Shown piece by piece: positions 9,081 through 18,408 of a DNA stretch of 45,172 nucleotides. The notes below the pieces were generated by a model. It did not search any database. It was given only the letters and a program-made list of their open reading frames with translations, and was not told where the DNA came from. Positions within the stretch are counted from its first letter, which is position 1. Every line of letters begins with the position of its first letter. This stretch comes from an uncultured Gammaproteobacteria bacterium. GTDB lineage: Bacteria > Pseudomonadota > Gammaproteobacteria > Pseudomonadales > Azotimanducaceae. A program made the translations under genes and the position numbers. The stretch lies in contig CAJWYI010000005.1 of NCBI GenBank assembly GCA_913049815.1, positions 1-45,172 of the forward strand, read 5' to 3'.

Positions 9081-9742
9081 TCCGACCCATGGTGGACGCT
9101 GAAATCGACCCGACAAACATTAATCACGGGAGCGGTAGACTGGTCGGTGGCGCACTGTAAAGGGGATATCACGACATTGTTCAATCTCACCGAACAGGGT
9201 GCCCCGGTGACGCTTGCGCAACTTGAGGCGTGTCAGACTCCTGCTCAGCTCAGCTCAGCAACTATATGGATCAACATCCAAAGGCCATGGAGGACTCGGC
9301 GATCAGCGCGCGTCGCATGACACCATGGCACACGGCTGCGCTTGCCGGTCATCTACATGGCGTAGACTGGCCCCTGAGACATGGAATCGATCCTGAATCC
9401 CCGGATCGACATGGCAACGCGGCACTAACAATCACACCCGAGTGTTAGCTTGTTGAGAAGCGTTGTGCCATCGCGTCAAGGTTGTTGGCAGCTGTTGCAA
9501 ATACCAATGTCCCAGGGGGACACCATGGAGGGGCCATACTCAACCGAGCAATCATTGCGGGGGACAGGGATCTGTCCACCTTGTTGCGGGATGCGGGTGG
9601 GAGCCCCACTAATCAGGACTGGCCAGGCAAAACATAGCTGGATCAAGCAGTCAACCGCAACGCTGAACTGATCCAACTCGTGCTGTCTGTTCAACCGGAT
9701 ACGAGTAACATGGTAAAAATGGTGAGACGGCAGTCCCGATGA
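9081..9742 (+). pseudogene. Degenerate ankyrin-repeat gene
   Basis: Two frames join into one ankyrin-like protein. The first frame (9081 to about 9250) reads TLFNLTEQGAPVTLAQLEAC. The second (about 9250-9742) reads TPWHTAALAGHLHGVDWPLRHG, then GNAALTI, LLAAVANTNVPGG, LNRAIIAGDRDLSTLLRDAGG and QAVNRNAELIQLVLS. These are classic ankyrin helices and loops (TPLHxAAxxGH, LLxxGAxxN). The frames are joined by a third CTCAG unit at 9244-9258; removing one unit gives a continuous reading. Two in-frame TAG codons (9446-9448, 9635-9637) interrupt it further, the second within what would be a KTALD ankyrin start. No start codon is identifiable. Ankyrin proteins mediate protein contacts and are frequent in symbionts. 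Confidence 0.75.
9244..9258 (+). repeat. CTCAG x3 tandem repeat causing the ankyrin frameshift
   Basis: Three perfect CTCAG units stand in tandem. With two units the ankyrin reading frame is continuous across the site (TPAQLSNYMDQ). The third unit adds 5 bp and shifts the frame, the signature of a replication-slippage duplication. Confidence 0.7.
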
Positions 9743-9791
9743 CCCGGCGACTCACTAAGAATGCCGTTATTTGTTGTTTCGAAACAGTGAC

Positions 9792-11198
9792 ATGAGCCGA
9801 TCCGCACCTGAAAACAGAGAAGTTATCTCGGTCAGTCAGCTGAACCGAACCGCTCGACGACTGCTTGAAGGTGAGTTCCCCACGCTCTGGGTCGAGGGCG
9901 AAATTTCCAACTTCTCACGACCCGGGAGCGGCCATTGGTACTTCACGCTGAAAGACGAGAAGGCACAGCTGCGCTGCGCAATGTTTGTCAATCGCAACCG
10001 ACTGCTAAGGTTTCAACCGGAAAACGGCATGAACGTCGTCGTCCGTGGACGCATCAGTCTTTATGAAGGACGCGGCGAGTTTCAGATGGTTGCCGAATTC
10101 ATCGAAGAGTCAGGCGATGGCGCACTGCTCCGTGCGTTCGAAAAGTTGAAACAACAGCTGTTTGCGGAAGGTCTGTTCGATGAAGGACGTAAGCGGCCAC
10201 TACCACAACTACCAAGACACATCGGTATTGTCACATCACCACGGGGTGCTGCCATCGCCGATGTTCTCCACGTACTCGAGCGTCGCTTCCCTGCTCTTTC
10301 AGTGACTATCCTGCCAGTACAAGTGCAAGGAGAGATGAGTCCTCAGCAGATTGTCCGCGCCCTTGAACTTGCCAATCAGTACAACGAATCGCCTTTCGAC
10401 CTGCTGTTGCTGACCCGAGGCGGTGGCTCACTAGAGGACCTATGGGCGTACAATACTGAGAAGGTTGCTCGCGCAATTTTTGAAAGTAAAATCCCCGTCG
10501 TTGCAGCTATCGGCCACGAGGTCGATGTGACCATTGCCGATTTTGTTGCTGACGTCCGTGCACCGACCCCGTCGGCCGCTGCGGAGATCATCACACCAGA
10601 CGCTACACGCTGGCAGACTGCATTTTCGCGTATCGAACGACAACTTGCCGGACATCTAAACCGCAACCTGAAAAGACTTGAGGAACGGTTACGCCATCTG
10701 AGGTCCCGATTACAACATCCAGGTCGTCAAGTCGCTGAACACAAACGATTGGTGGCGTCCCTTCAAATACGCCTCAACGCCACCATCACAGCATCCCTCT
10801 CGCAGACTCATCAACGGCTGAACCTGGCGGTCTCCAGACTATCGACACCTGAACGCAAACTGGTAGATCACAACCAGCACCTGATTCGGATTCAGGAACG
10901 ACTTCAGCAGATCAGCGAGTCTAAAGTAGCGGGTGCGCATGAACAACTCCGCCATCTCGCAACCCGCCTGAACGCGGTGAGTCCGCTAGCGACGCTGGAG
11001 CGCGGTTACGCAATCGTGACTGATAATAACGACCATGTTCTGGTCGACCCATCGAGTGTGGCGGCGGGTGATACCATAAATGCACGGTTGCAACACGGGC
11101 GGATCGTCGCCACGGTGGATGAGATCCATCATGACGACGGTCATCTCGATGGGAAGATGATGGCAGGTTCAGGCGCATCGATGGAGGATTCATCATGA
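9792..11198 (+). CDS. xseA: Exodeoxyribonuclease VII large subunit
   Basis: XseA is the catalytic and DNA-binding large subunit of exonuclease VII, which degrades single-stranded DNA with XseB. The 468-residue protein has the N-terminal OB fold (LWVEGEISNFSRPGSGHWYFTLKD and following) and the catalytic core with GIVTSPRGAA, LLTRGGGSLEDLW, AAIGHEVDVTIAD and RAPTPSAAAE. A long coiled-coil helical region follows, then the C-terminal LERGYAIV segment. The ATG at 9792 matches the family N-terminus; the frame also contains TTG at 9771. It heads a three-gene run in which the M23 peptidase gene overlaps its stop by ATGA. xseB is not in the window. Proximity to guaA and der matches the E. coli neighbourhood. 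Confidence 0.97.
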   Translation: MSRSAPENREVISVSQLNRTARRLLEGEFPTLWVEGEISNFSRPGSGHWYFTLKDEKAQLRCAMFVNRNRLLRFQPENGMNVVVRGRISLYEGRGEFQMVAEFIEESGDGALLRAFEKLKQQLFAEGLFDEGRKRPLPQLPRHIGIVTSPRGAAIADVLHVLERRFPALSVTILPVQVQGEMSPQQIVRALELANQYNESPFDLLLLTRGGGSLEDLWAYNTEKVARAIFESKIPVVAAIGHEVDVTIADFVADVRAPTPSAAAEIITPDATRWQTAFSRIERQLAGHLNRNLKRLEERLRHLRSRLQHPGRQVAEHKRLVASLQIRLNATITASLSQTHQRLNLAVSRLSTPERKLVDHNQHLIRIQERLQQISESKVAGAHEQLRHLATRLNAVSPLATLERGYAIVTDNNDHVLVDPSSVAAGDTINARLQHGRIVATVDEIHHDDGHLDGKMMAGSGASMEDSS

Positions 11199-12016
11199 TC
11201 CATGTCCCTTTCGACACTACTTTGTGGTCGATGGTTGCGCTGACGTTGCTATTGGCGCTCCCCACAACGACCCATGCGAAGCCTCCTCGCCATGATGCGG
11301 TTCCGGGCGGCGTCGCTGTGATCGAAGTTCCACATCCTGGTGAGGTCACCTTCCAGGGACGACGGGTGATGACCGTAAAGGTGGATGATCGTCGGTTGGC
11401 CATCGTAGGCCTTCCACTACGCACCAAGCCTGGTGATCAGACACTCTCTGTTGGAAAACGCACGCTGACGTTTCACGTCAGCGACAAAGCCTATCGTGAA
11501 CAACGACTGACGATTAAGAACCGACGCCAGGTCAATCCTTTACCCGAAGATCTGCGACGCATCAGTAAGGACAGAATGGAAATGGACACGGCATTCCTCC
11601 ATTTCGAAGACATCAGACCGGAGCTCGTATTCTCGCTTCCGGCAGAAGGACCGGTCTCCAGTCCATTTGGGCTTAGACGGTTTCTTAACAACCAACCGCG
11701 CAATCCACATAGCGGACTCGATATCGCAGCGCCAGAGGGAGCGCCAATCGTTGCGCCTTCTCCAGGAACCGTAGTCGCGTTAGGAAATTACTTCTATAAC
11801 GGCAATACCGTGTTGCTCGATCACGGTCAGGGGTTGATCACAATGTACTGCCACATGAGTCGCATCGACGTCTCCCTGGGTGACGTAGTCGATCGGGGAG
11901 ACAGGATTGGCGCCATCGGCTCAACCGGCAGGGTCACCGGCCCGCATTTGCACTGGGGTGTCAGTCTCAATAACGCGCGGGTTGATCCAACATTGTTTTT
12001 GTCGGAACTGCCATGA
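11195..12016 (+). CDS. Secreted M23 (LytM-family) metallopeptidase
   Basis: This is a 273-residue periplasmic or secreted peptidase with an N-terminal signal peptide (hydrophobic stretch about residues 10-25, cleavage near THA-K). A beta-rich N-terminal domain is followed by the M23 domain from about residue 150 (SPFGLRRF). The zinc ligands are visible: HSGLD (HxxxD motif) and GPHLHWG (HxH motif). Such enzymes cut peptidoglycan cross-links, and with all ligands present this one should be active rather than an EnvC/NlpD-type activator. The ATGA overlap with xseA indicates translational coupling. The same overlap joins the next gene. Confidence 0.9.
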   Translation: MIHVPFDTTLWSMVALTLLLALPTTTHAKPPRHDAVPGGVAVIEVPHPGEVTFQGRRVMTVKVDDRRLAIVGLPLRTKPGDQTLSVGKRTLTFHVSDKAYREQRLTIKNRRQVNPLPEDLRRISKDRMEMDTAFLHFEDIRPELVFSLPAEGPVSSPFGLRRFLNNQPRNPHSGLDIAAPEGAPIVAPSPGTVVALGNYFYNGNTVLLDHGQGLITMYCHMSRIDVSLGDVVDRGDRIGAIGSTGRVTGPHLHWGVSLNNARVDPTLFLSELP

Positions 12017-12528
12017 AGCGACACGGTACGACCTTTTGCACCCTGACTTGTCTGATACTAATCACGTCATGGCAGTCCGTATCGCCAGGACCGGCCTACA
12101 ACCAACTGACCAATATGGTTGCGATACCACTGACACGACCTCTCAGCCTACACCACAATTTTAGAGTGGAAATCCAGAACGGACCCTGTTCATTACTCGT
12201 AGATACAGGTGACGATCAGACCATCGTCAGAGACAACCGTCCTCAACATTTCAATATTGAGTGCGCCGACGCACACGGGCAACAACGGCTTATTGTTCTT
12301 GAAGAACTTGATCGCGCGCGGACCCCCCATATCAATAGTCTCTCGGTCAGCGGCATCACATTTTCAATTACAGAAGCCCTATCGATGAATGTCGATCAAC
12401 TTCTTGACCCGATCGAGGACGCGAATGGGCTTTCAATCGATGGGTTTCCGCGCATGGATGCGTTGCTGTCTCCAGGGGCGTTGATTGAACTTCGAACTGA
12501 TACGCTGTACGTCGAAACCATCAGTTAG
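12013..12528 (+). CDS. Exported retropepsin-like aspartyl protease family protein
   Basis: This 171-residue protein has a signal peptide (MKRHGTT with a following hydrophobic run to about residue 22). The clan AA motif LLVDTGDDQTIV has its catalytic Asp at residue 64 (DTG). The second conserved element is weak: GFPRMDALLSPGALIEL near the C-terminus resembles the flap/Ile-Asp region of single-domain periplasmic aspartyl proteases. It would act as a homodimer in the periplasm if active. The gene overlaps the M23 gene by ATGA, which suggests a shared envelope role. It converges on der with only 14 bp between stops. The family call rests mainly on the DTG context, so it is moderately secure. Confidence 0.6.
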   Translation: MKRHGTTFCTLTCLILITSWQSVSPGPAYNQLTNMVAIPLTRPLSLHHNFRVEIQNGPCSLLVDTGDDQTIVRDNRPQHFNIECADAHGQQRLIVLEELDRARTPHINSLSVSGITFSITEALSMNVDQLLDPIEDANGLSIDGFPRMDALLSPGALIELRTDTLYVETIS

Positions 12529-12542
12529 TAACGCGTGCCGCC

Positions 12543-13985
12543 TCAGCGCTGACGCTTTTTCTTAAGATTTTTTTTCTGTTTTTTGACGTGGCTGATCATG
12601 CGTCTTCGTCTGTTCACCTGTCGCTCTGACAGCTTGTTCTTTTGACCCTTGTATGGATTGTCTGTCGTACGAAATTCAATACGGATGGGGGTGCCTTTCA
12701 ATTTCAGTGCTTCTCTAAACCGGCGTGTCAGGTATCGGCGATACGCTTCTGGTACAGCATCTGTTTGATTGCCATGAATCACAATAATCGGCGGATTATG
12801 TCCACCGACATGGGCGTAACGGAGTTTAATCCGGCGACCGCGCACCAGTGGTGGTTGATGTTCCCTGACAGCCACCTCAAGAATCATGTTCAACTGATTG
12901 GTTTTCAGTTCACGCGTTGCAGCCTCGTAGGCGCGCTGCACCGCATCGTACAATGATCCGACCCCCGAACCATGTAATGCAGATATGAAATGGATATCGG
13001 CATAATCCAGAAATGTGAGTCTTCGCTCAAGCTGTACCTTGATCTCATTGCGTTCATCCTGTGACAAGCCATCCCACTTGTTCACGGCGACAATCAACGC
13101 ACGTCCCGCTTCCACAACGTGCCCCAGTAAATGCAGGTCCTGCTCAACGACCCCTTCTCGCGCATCCATCATGAGGATGACCACATGTGCGTCATTGATA
13201 GCATTCAAGGTCTTCACGACTGAGAATTTTTCGATCGTCTGCTTGACCCGTCCACGTTTACGAACGCCTGCGGTATCGATCAACGTGTAGCTCTGCCCTT
13301 CTCGCTCAAATGGCACATAAATGCTGTCTCGTGTGGTGCCCGCTTCGTCAAACACCACAACACGCTCTTCGCCGAGAATCCGATTAACCAATGTGGACTT
13401 GCCCACGTTGGGACGTCCCACCATCGCAATCCGGATACTGTCGTCATCGCGCTGTAATAGCGGGGGCGGTGTTTCGCCTTCCCCAGCCTCTAGCATCAGG
13501 CCTATCTCTGCGAGAGAAAGCAGCATCTGAGGCACACCCTGTCCGTGCGTGGCAGAGATCAGGCTTGCGGTGCCAAAACCCAGCGTCGCGAATTCACCAT
13601 CAACCAGGTCTGGATTCTGCCCATCGACCTTGTTAGCGACCAACATGACATGCCGGTCTCCCATCCGCAGCAGCTCCGCAATCGCCTCATCCCCAGGGGT
13701 CACGCCATCCTTGATATCAACGATAAACAGCACCAGGTCCGCTTCTCCAATCGCATGACGAGCCTGCTCTGCCATGGAACCATCGATTCCCGATTCGTCG
13801 CCTGATAAGCCACCGGTGTCCACTACGAGATAATCGAAATCACCCAATGCGCCGCGCCCGTACTGTCGGTCTCGGGTCAATCCAGGAAATTCAGCCACAA
13901 TCGCATCCCGCGTTCGTGTGAGCCGGTTGAATAAGGTGGACTTACCCACGTTGGGGCGCCCGACAAGTGCAAGCACAGGTAACAT
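12543..13985 (-). CDS. der: Ribosome biogenesis GTPase Der (EngA)
   Basis: Der is a tandem-domain GTPase required for 50S subunit maturation. In the 480-residue form starting at 13985, GTPase domain 1 has the P-loop GRPNVGKST (residues 9-17), DTGG and ANKVD. Domain 2 has a second [24 protein letters not shown] and NKWD. A C-terminal KH-like domain follows, with a strongly basic lysine/arginine tail. The frame is open to 14075, but the family starts at [11 protein letters not shown]. It is separated from bamB by two broken plus-strand genes, an interruption of a normally tight der-bamB pair. Confidence 0.97.
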   Translation of the reverse strand: MLPVLALVGRPNVGKSTLFNRLTRTRDAIVAEFPGLTRDRQYGRGALGDFDYLVVDTGGLSGDESGIDGSMAEQARHAIGEADLVLFIVDIKDGVTPGDEAIAELLRMGDRHVMLVANKVDGQNPDLVDGEFATLGFGTASLISATHGQGVPQMLLSLAEIGLMLEAGEGETPPPLLQRDDDSIRIAMVGRPNVGKSTLVNRILGEERVVVFDEAGTTRDSIYVPFEREGQSYTLIDTAGVRKRGRVKQTIEKFSVVKTLNAINDAHVVILMMDAREGVVEQDLHLLGHVVEAGRALIVAVNKWDGLSQDERNEIKVQLERRLTFLDYADIHFISALHGSGVGSLYDAVQRAYEAATRELKTNQLNMILEVAVREHQPPLVRGRRIKLRYAHVGGHNPPIIVIHGNQTDAVPEAYRRYLTRRFREALKLKGTPIRIEFRTTDNPYKGQKNKLSERQVNRRRRMISHVKKQKKNLKKKRQR

Positions 13986-14092
13986 GAAGTTGATCCAGTG
14001 CACAAACAGAGTGAACGGATCAGTATACCGTATAGATGATGACATACTGGACACGAAAACTAAGCATCCTGCCAAGTCAGACTAAAATCGTC

Positions 14093-14805
14093 ATGAAACC
14101 ATTCCTTCGTCACTTCGTGCTGGTCATACTCAGCGTGACGTTAATGCTACCTGCCTTCTCCCTGTCCAGTGACTCGGTAAACGAGTGGTCATTCAAACGT
14201 GACCGAGATGGTATTCAGGTGTTCACGAGACGTGTTGAAAGCTCCAAACACAAAGTCATGAAAGCGACGATGTCGATCCAGGCTCCCGTTCACGCCGCCG
14301 TTGCACCGGTGCGCGATACCGATGCTTCCGCCGAGTGGGCGGTACTCTGCAAAGAATCCTATGAAGACGAGGTTTTGTCAGAGACAGAACTGAACGTGTA
14401 TACCTACAACAATATTCCCTGGGCGGTGTCCGACGGAGATACACTCGCTCAGGTCGTCTAGGGTTTCGAAGAGAAAACGGACTCTGTCACAGTGCTCTTA
14501 AGGGTACTTAAAAATCGGATGGAAAGGTCAAAGTTGCTATCCGCATTCCCAATACGGAGTCAACCTGGATCTTTCAATCTGGCATAGACGATCAGTTGAA
14601 CATCATCACCAAGGCACGCGTCGATCCCAACGGACCGACGCCTGCATGGATCACAAATTTTCTACTTGCGGACTCACCGTTCGAGACGCCCTCCCGCATG
14701 CATGACCTGATGGCAACAGGTCGCTACGATAACCATCAATTCGGTTTGATCCAGGACAGGCGTCCCACGGATGCAGCAGAAATCATTGAGAACAGTGCAC
14801 CATGA
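14093..14805 (+). pseudogene. Broken START-domain lipid-binding protein gene
   Basis: It starts with a good signal peptide (MKPFLRHFVLVILSVTLMLP) and a START-domain N-terminal half (WSFKRDRDGIQVFTRRVESS, SAEWAVLCKESYEDE, NIPWAVSDGD, the START WPVSDRD motif). A TAG at 14459-14461 then stops it. After a frameshift around 14500 the second half continues in another frame (GKVKVAIRIPNTESTWIFQS, GPTPAWITNFLLADSPFET, the C-terminal helix) to a TGA at 14803-14805. The two halves together have the usual length of about 230 residues of a secreted START protein. One nonsense change plus one frameshift make it non-functional. Its stop overlaps the next remnant by ATGA, so an ancestral two-gene unit decayed together. 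Confidence 0.8.
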
Positions 14806-15032
14806 ACATCGATGCAGTGCCGATTAGCGATCAGCCTCTCAAGGACGTCAACGTCGTCATTGAAGTACCCGTGGATGTTGAGCCCAACAAACACTGAATG
14901 GACAAGTGGTCAGGCGCCTTGTTTATAGATCGATATCTGTATTTACCGATGCGTGACCCTGGAACCGATGGTTTCGTACCACACGCAGTATCTGACAACG
15001 GAGACCCCATTTATTTACTGGTCGTACTTTGA
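14802..15032 (+). pseudogene. ppa: Truncated inorganic pyrophosphatase gene remnant
   Basis: A 76-codon frame resembles the N-terminal third of family I inorganic pyrophosphatase. It reads NVVIEVPVDVEPNKH, then a TGA at 14895-14897 where the family has Glu in the KYE position, then MDKWSGALFIDRYLYLPMR, GFVPHAVS and NGDPIYLLV. In functional enzymes the last block is DGDPxDVLV with metal-binding aspartates. Here the first is Asn and the last is Tyr, so metal binding is lost as well. The remaining two thirds are absent before bamB. Pyrophosphatase is essential, so an intact copy is expected elsewhere in the genome (inference). Confidence 0.8.
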
Positions 15033-15077
15033 TCACTGAATCGATCAGCAGGACTGAACGTCAATAGGCTTTGAGCT

Positions 15078-16340
15078 TTAGAGCACTTCCAGTGCAAACA
15101 GTCGTCCACTATTGCCCAGGGCATACATACGATTGCCATCGGCAAGAATAGGCGCACGCATGCCTTTGTTATCCAGCCGTTTTCTCGCGACAAAACGACC
15201 ATCTGTCTGCGCAATGACATGGAGGAACCCTTTGTAATCGCTCACGACGACAAAACTGCTGACAACCACTGGTGGTGAAAGATCACGGTTCTTGAGCGAT
15301 TCGTTACGCCACACATTTTCACCATTCTGCTCGTTCATGGCGATCAAGTGATCTTCCTCCGACACCAGATAAACGTTGCCGAAACCCGTTGATAACCCTA
15401 GCGCACTGGACGCCTGTCGGGCCCAAAGAATCCGACCGCTCTGAGTGTTGATTGCGACTACATTTCCCTGAAAACTGACGGCGAAAAGGACGGGGCCAGA
15501 CGTCACCATGTTGCCATCGATATCGATGAGTTTTTCCAGGTCCGACTTCCCTTTCGCGGCTGCAACGCGCTGATCCAACATGGGTACACCAGTTCGCTTG
15601 TTCAGCCCCACAACACGGCCGTTTGAAAATCCAGCAACAACTATCTCGCCGAATATCATCGGCGTTGCTGTCCCACGTATCGTCAGACTAGGAACAGATA
15701 CGGAATACATCCACTGACGAGTGCCGTCGACAACATCGTGACCGGTCACCCGACCATCAATCGTATGCGCTACGACAATGCTGTTGTCTGCCTGAGGTGG
15801 CGCCAGGATTTCACTGGTCATTCGCGTACGCCACGCAAGCGTGCCGTCACTTTGATTCAAAGCAACCATATCACCGGCCGATGTTCCCACGAGAACAATA
15901 TCCGCGCCCAGACCCACACCACCGGTAATGACATCTGCCCTTGGCGAGAACGCATGTTCACGCTCTCCCTCGTCATAGAAGGAGACGACGTCGACCTCCC
16001 AGAGAACATCACCTTCGCCAGTCGAAATCGACATGATCTTCCCGTCTGCGGAGGCCGCAAAAACACGACTGCCTGACAACGCCGGAACAAGCTGGACCGC
16101 ATCGTCGCGCGCAGGACCACCCACTTGTCGTTCCCACCGAACACCGAGTTCCTGTTCTCGAATAAAGTGCTTGAGTGGCGCTGGCCGTTTCGCGATACGT
16201 TTTTCTTTTTCCTCCAGCCGCTTCTGCCGCTTCTCCTGGAGTTCCTCCTGATCAGTCGCACAGCCTGCAACTAGACAAAGTGTTGCCATCAGAACAATAG
16301 GCCCATGGCCACTAAAGATCCGGGTAGAGGGAACGATCAC
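15078..16340 (-). CDS. bamB: Outer membrane protein assembly lipoprotein BamB
   Basis: BamB is the beta-propeller lipoprotein of the BAM complex that inserts outer-membrane proteins. The 420-residue product has a signal peptide with lipobox LVAGC (lipidated Cys27). A charged coiled-coil-like linker (EELQEKRQKRLEEKEKR) follows, unusually rich in Lys/Glu. PQQ-like WD/propeller repeats come next, e.g. GRVTGHDVVDGTRQW, NTQSGRILWARQ and NEQNGENVWRN, ending in YALGNSGRLFALEV. The start is GTG, overlapping the yfgM stop (GTGA), so the two are translationally coupled. Order yfgM-bamB follows the gammaproteobacterial norm; der normally follows directly. Confidence 0.95.
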   Translation of the reverse strand: MIVPSTRIFSGHGPIVLMATLCLVAGCATDQEELQEKRQKRLEEKEKRIAKRPAPLKHFIREQELGVRWERQVGGPARDDAVQLVPALSGSRVFAASADGKIMSISTGEGDVLWEVDVVSFYDEGEREHAFSPRADVITGGVGLGADIVLVGTSAGDMVALNQSDGTLAWRTRMTSEILAPPQADNSIVVAHTIDGRVTGHDVVDGTRQWMYSVSVPSLTIRGTATPMIFGEIVVAGFSNGRVVGLNKRTGVPMLDQRVAAAKGKSDLEKLIDIDGNMVTSGPVLFAVSFQGNVVAINTQSGRILWARQASSALGLSTGFGNVYLVSEEDHLIAMNEQNGENVWRNESLKNRDLSPPVVVSSFVVVSDYKGFLHVIAQTDGRFVARKRLDNKGMRAPILADGNRMYALGNSGRLFALEVL

Positions 16341-17014
16341 GAATCCTCCGATGCGACAGAGACATCAGCGGGTGAAAGATTGTCACGCTTCATCTCTAGC
16401 AGCGGACTCGGCGAGTTCTCGGGCAAGGCCTCAGTTGCCCGGAGATACGCATCATAGGCACCACGCTCATCACCTTGGGCCAGCGCTATATCTCCCCGTA
16501 CTTCGGCAATACTGCTCGCAAACGCACTTTCTTCTGACAATACAGTGACAACGTCATAAGCTGCGTCTGTCTCGTCCTGTGCTAGCAGAACGCGTGCAAG
16601 TCGCAGTCTCACAATGGGTTCCAGAGACGCGTCAACGCCGTTGTCCAGAATCCAGCGAAGCTCTTTTTCTGCACCTGCCAGATCCCCTGCCTCTACAGAC
16701 AACTTAGCGAGGAGTAACGTCCCCAGCCGCGCGTAGCCCGTGCTGCCGTACTCATCCTGCAGCCTTCCAGCAAGGAAACGTCCGGTCGAAATATCGTCAT
16801 CAGAGAGCGCCTGCAAAGGACTGTCATTGACGACAGCCTCTACCAGATCCTCGTAGATCACCGATGCCTGGTCGGCCGAAGACTCCTGTTGGTTCTGCCA
16901 GGCCTGGTAACCAAAAATGCCAGCGACGGCCACAACAAGCGTCACCACAAAGGATGTCCCGTTCTCCTTCCACCAGTTCTTGATCGCTTCCAGCTGTTCG
17001 TCATCGTCAGCCAT
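16337..17014 (-). CDS. yfgM: YfgM-family ancillary SecYEG translocon protein
   Basis: This 225-residue protein is anchored by a single N-terminal membrane helix (about residues 22-38, FVVTLVVAVAGIFGYQAW) with a short acidic cytoplasmic tail (MADDDEQ). The periplasmic part is TPR-like and alanine-rich (LGTLLLAKLSVEAGDLAGAE, LARVLLAQDETDAAYDV, GDIALAQGDERGAYDAYLRA). This is the YfgM architecture: it sits at the SecYEG exit with PpiD and helps periplasmic chaperone hand-off. An AGGAGAG-type Shine-Dalgarno lies upstream of the ATG. It is sandwiched between hisS and bamB as in E. coli and Pseudomonas. Confidence 0.93.
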   Translation of the reverse strand: MADDDEQLEAIKNWWKENGTSFVVTLVVAVAGIFGYQAWQNQQESSADQASVIYEDLVEAVVNDSPLQALSDDDISTGRFLAGRLQDEYGSTGYARLGTLLLAKLSVEAGDLAGAEKELRWILDNGVDASLEPIVRLRLARVLLAQDETDAAYDVVTVLSEESAFASSIAEVRGDIALAQGDERGAYDAYLRATEALPENSPSPLLEMKRDNLSPADVSVASEDS

Positions 17015-17148
17015 CTTGCTCTCCTACGTTTCTCTCGTACTTTATTCTTCTGAATCTATCTGACTGGAGTGGCGTTCCGCGGCCACTCAATACACTCGCC
17101 AGCTCCGCCACACTTCCTGAGCTTTCTTAGCTTCTCCAGCGTCAACAT

Positions 17149-18408
17149 CTATTCCAAACATTGGGCCAACAGATCCGCCATATCAGACTCGTTAACCGTT
17201 TGCTGATCGGACTGACCACGGAGCGGTTTTACAGTCACCGTTCCTGCCTGTATCTCCGACTCGCCGATAATGACGGCAACCTGTGCACCACTGGCGTCCG
17301 CCTTCTTGAACTGACTCTTAAACTTGCCGTCACCACAGTGAGTCACAACACGCAAGCCCGTCCGCCAGTTACGCAACTTTTCCGCTACGACCAATGCCTG
17401 CGGGCGCGCGACCTGCTCAGACACGATGAATACATCCGCTTCTGCGGGGGGGACGAATTTGTTCTCAAGCATTAGCGCCAATCGATCCAGCCCCATTGCA
17501 AAACCAACCGCAGGCGCAGACCGACCACCCAATTCTTCGACCAATCTATCGTAGCGCCCACCACCACAAACCGTACCTTGTGAACCCAGCGTATCCGTTG
17601 TCCACTCGAACACGGTCCTGTTGTAATAATCAAGTCCCCTCACGATGCGGGGATTTACGACATACGGCACCTGCATTTGGTCAAGGTTCCGTCGTAATTC
17701 ATCAAAATGTGTCCTGGCCTCATCATCCACAAATGTCGTCAACGTTGGCACATCAGGCAACAGCGCTTTCGTCCCTTCGTGTTTGCTATCCAGAATACGG
17801 AGGGGGTTCGTCTTCAGGAGGCGGCGGCCGTCATCATCGAGTTGATCGGATTTCGGGCTGAAATAATCAACGAGGGCATCACTATAGCGTTTTCGGGCAG
17901 CAGTATCGCCCAGTGTGTTGAGCTCCAGGTTTACATCATCCGTCACACCCAGTGACGTCCATATCCGATGCAGCATGAGCAACATTTCCGCGTCGATATC
18001 AGGCCCTGCCATACCAAAACACTCACAGCCGATCTGTTCGAACTGCCTGTATCTACCCTTCTGGGGTCGTTCATATCTGAACATCGGCCCGGCATACCAC
18101 AATCGCTGTACCTGATTGAACGTCAGTCCGTGTTCAAGCGCCGCCCGAACACAGCCCGCAGTTCCTTCCGGTCGAAGCGTGACATCGTCGCCGCTTTTGT
18201 CCTCAAAAGTGTACATTTGTTTCTGCACTACTTCTGTCGAATCCCCGACGAGTCGAGCAAACAAATGGGTTGACTCGAGCAATGGCAGGCCAATCTGGCG
18301 GTAACCATAGGTATCCAGCAGCTCACCGACACGGGAAGTGATGTGTCTAAATATCGCCTGTTTCTCAGGTAACAGATCCTGCATTCCCCTTAGCGCTTTG
18401 ACTTTCAT
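17149..18408 (-). CDS. hisS: Histidyl-tRNA synthetase
   Basis: This is a class II aminoacyl-tRNA synthetase of 419 residues that charges tRNA-His. It starts with the family hallmark MKVKALRGMQDLLP. Motif 2 reads LRPEGTAGCVRAA, the histidine loop is RGLDYYNRTVFEW with GGRYD, and motif 3 is GFAMGLDRL. The C-terminal anticodon-binding domain follows (about residues 325-419). It lies 30 bp downstream of rodZ. In Pseudomonas and E. coli ispG sits between rodZ and hisS; it is absent here. Confidence 0.97.
   Translation of the reverse strand: MKVKALRGMQDLLPEKQAIFRHITSRVGELLDTYGYRQIGLPLLESTHLFARLVGDSTEVVQKQMYTFEDKSGDDVTLRPEGTAGCVRAALEHGLTFNQVQRLWYAGPMFRYERPQKGRYRQFEQIGCECFGMAGPDIDAEMLLMLHRIWTSLGVTDDVNLELNTLGDTAARKRYSDALVDYFSPKSDQLDDDGRRLLKTNPLRILDSKHEGTKALLPDVPTLTTFVDDEARTHFDELRRNLDQMQVPYVVNPRIVRGLDYYNRTVFEWTTDTLGSQGTVCGGGRYDRLVEELGGRSAPAVGFAMGLDRLALMLENKFVPPAEADVFIVSEQVARPQALVVAEKLRNWRTGLRVVTHCGDGKFKSQFKKADASGAQVAVIIGESEIQAGTVTVKPLRGQSDQQTVNESDMADLLAQCLE

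Noticed and set aside
9446-9637. In-frame TAG codons in the ankyrin frame, plus TAG in the START gene, as possible TAG recoding (pyrrolysine or suppressor)
   Set aside because: TAG serves as the normal stop in intact genes here (for example the minus-strand ThDP enzyme and the aspartyl-protease-like gene), and the same relics carry frameshifts or a TGA, so decay explains them better.
12510-12580. Intrinsic terminator between the aspartyl-protease-like gene and der (AGCG-CTGA-CGCT followed by T-runs)
   Set aside because: The stem is only 4 bp, and the T-rich run is the lysine-rich 3' end of der on the other strand; not strong enough to claim.
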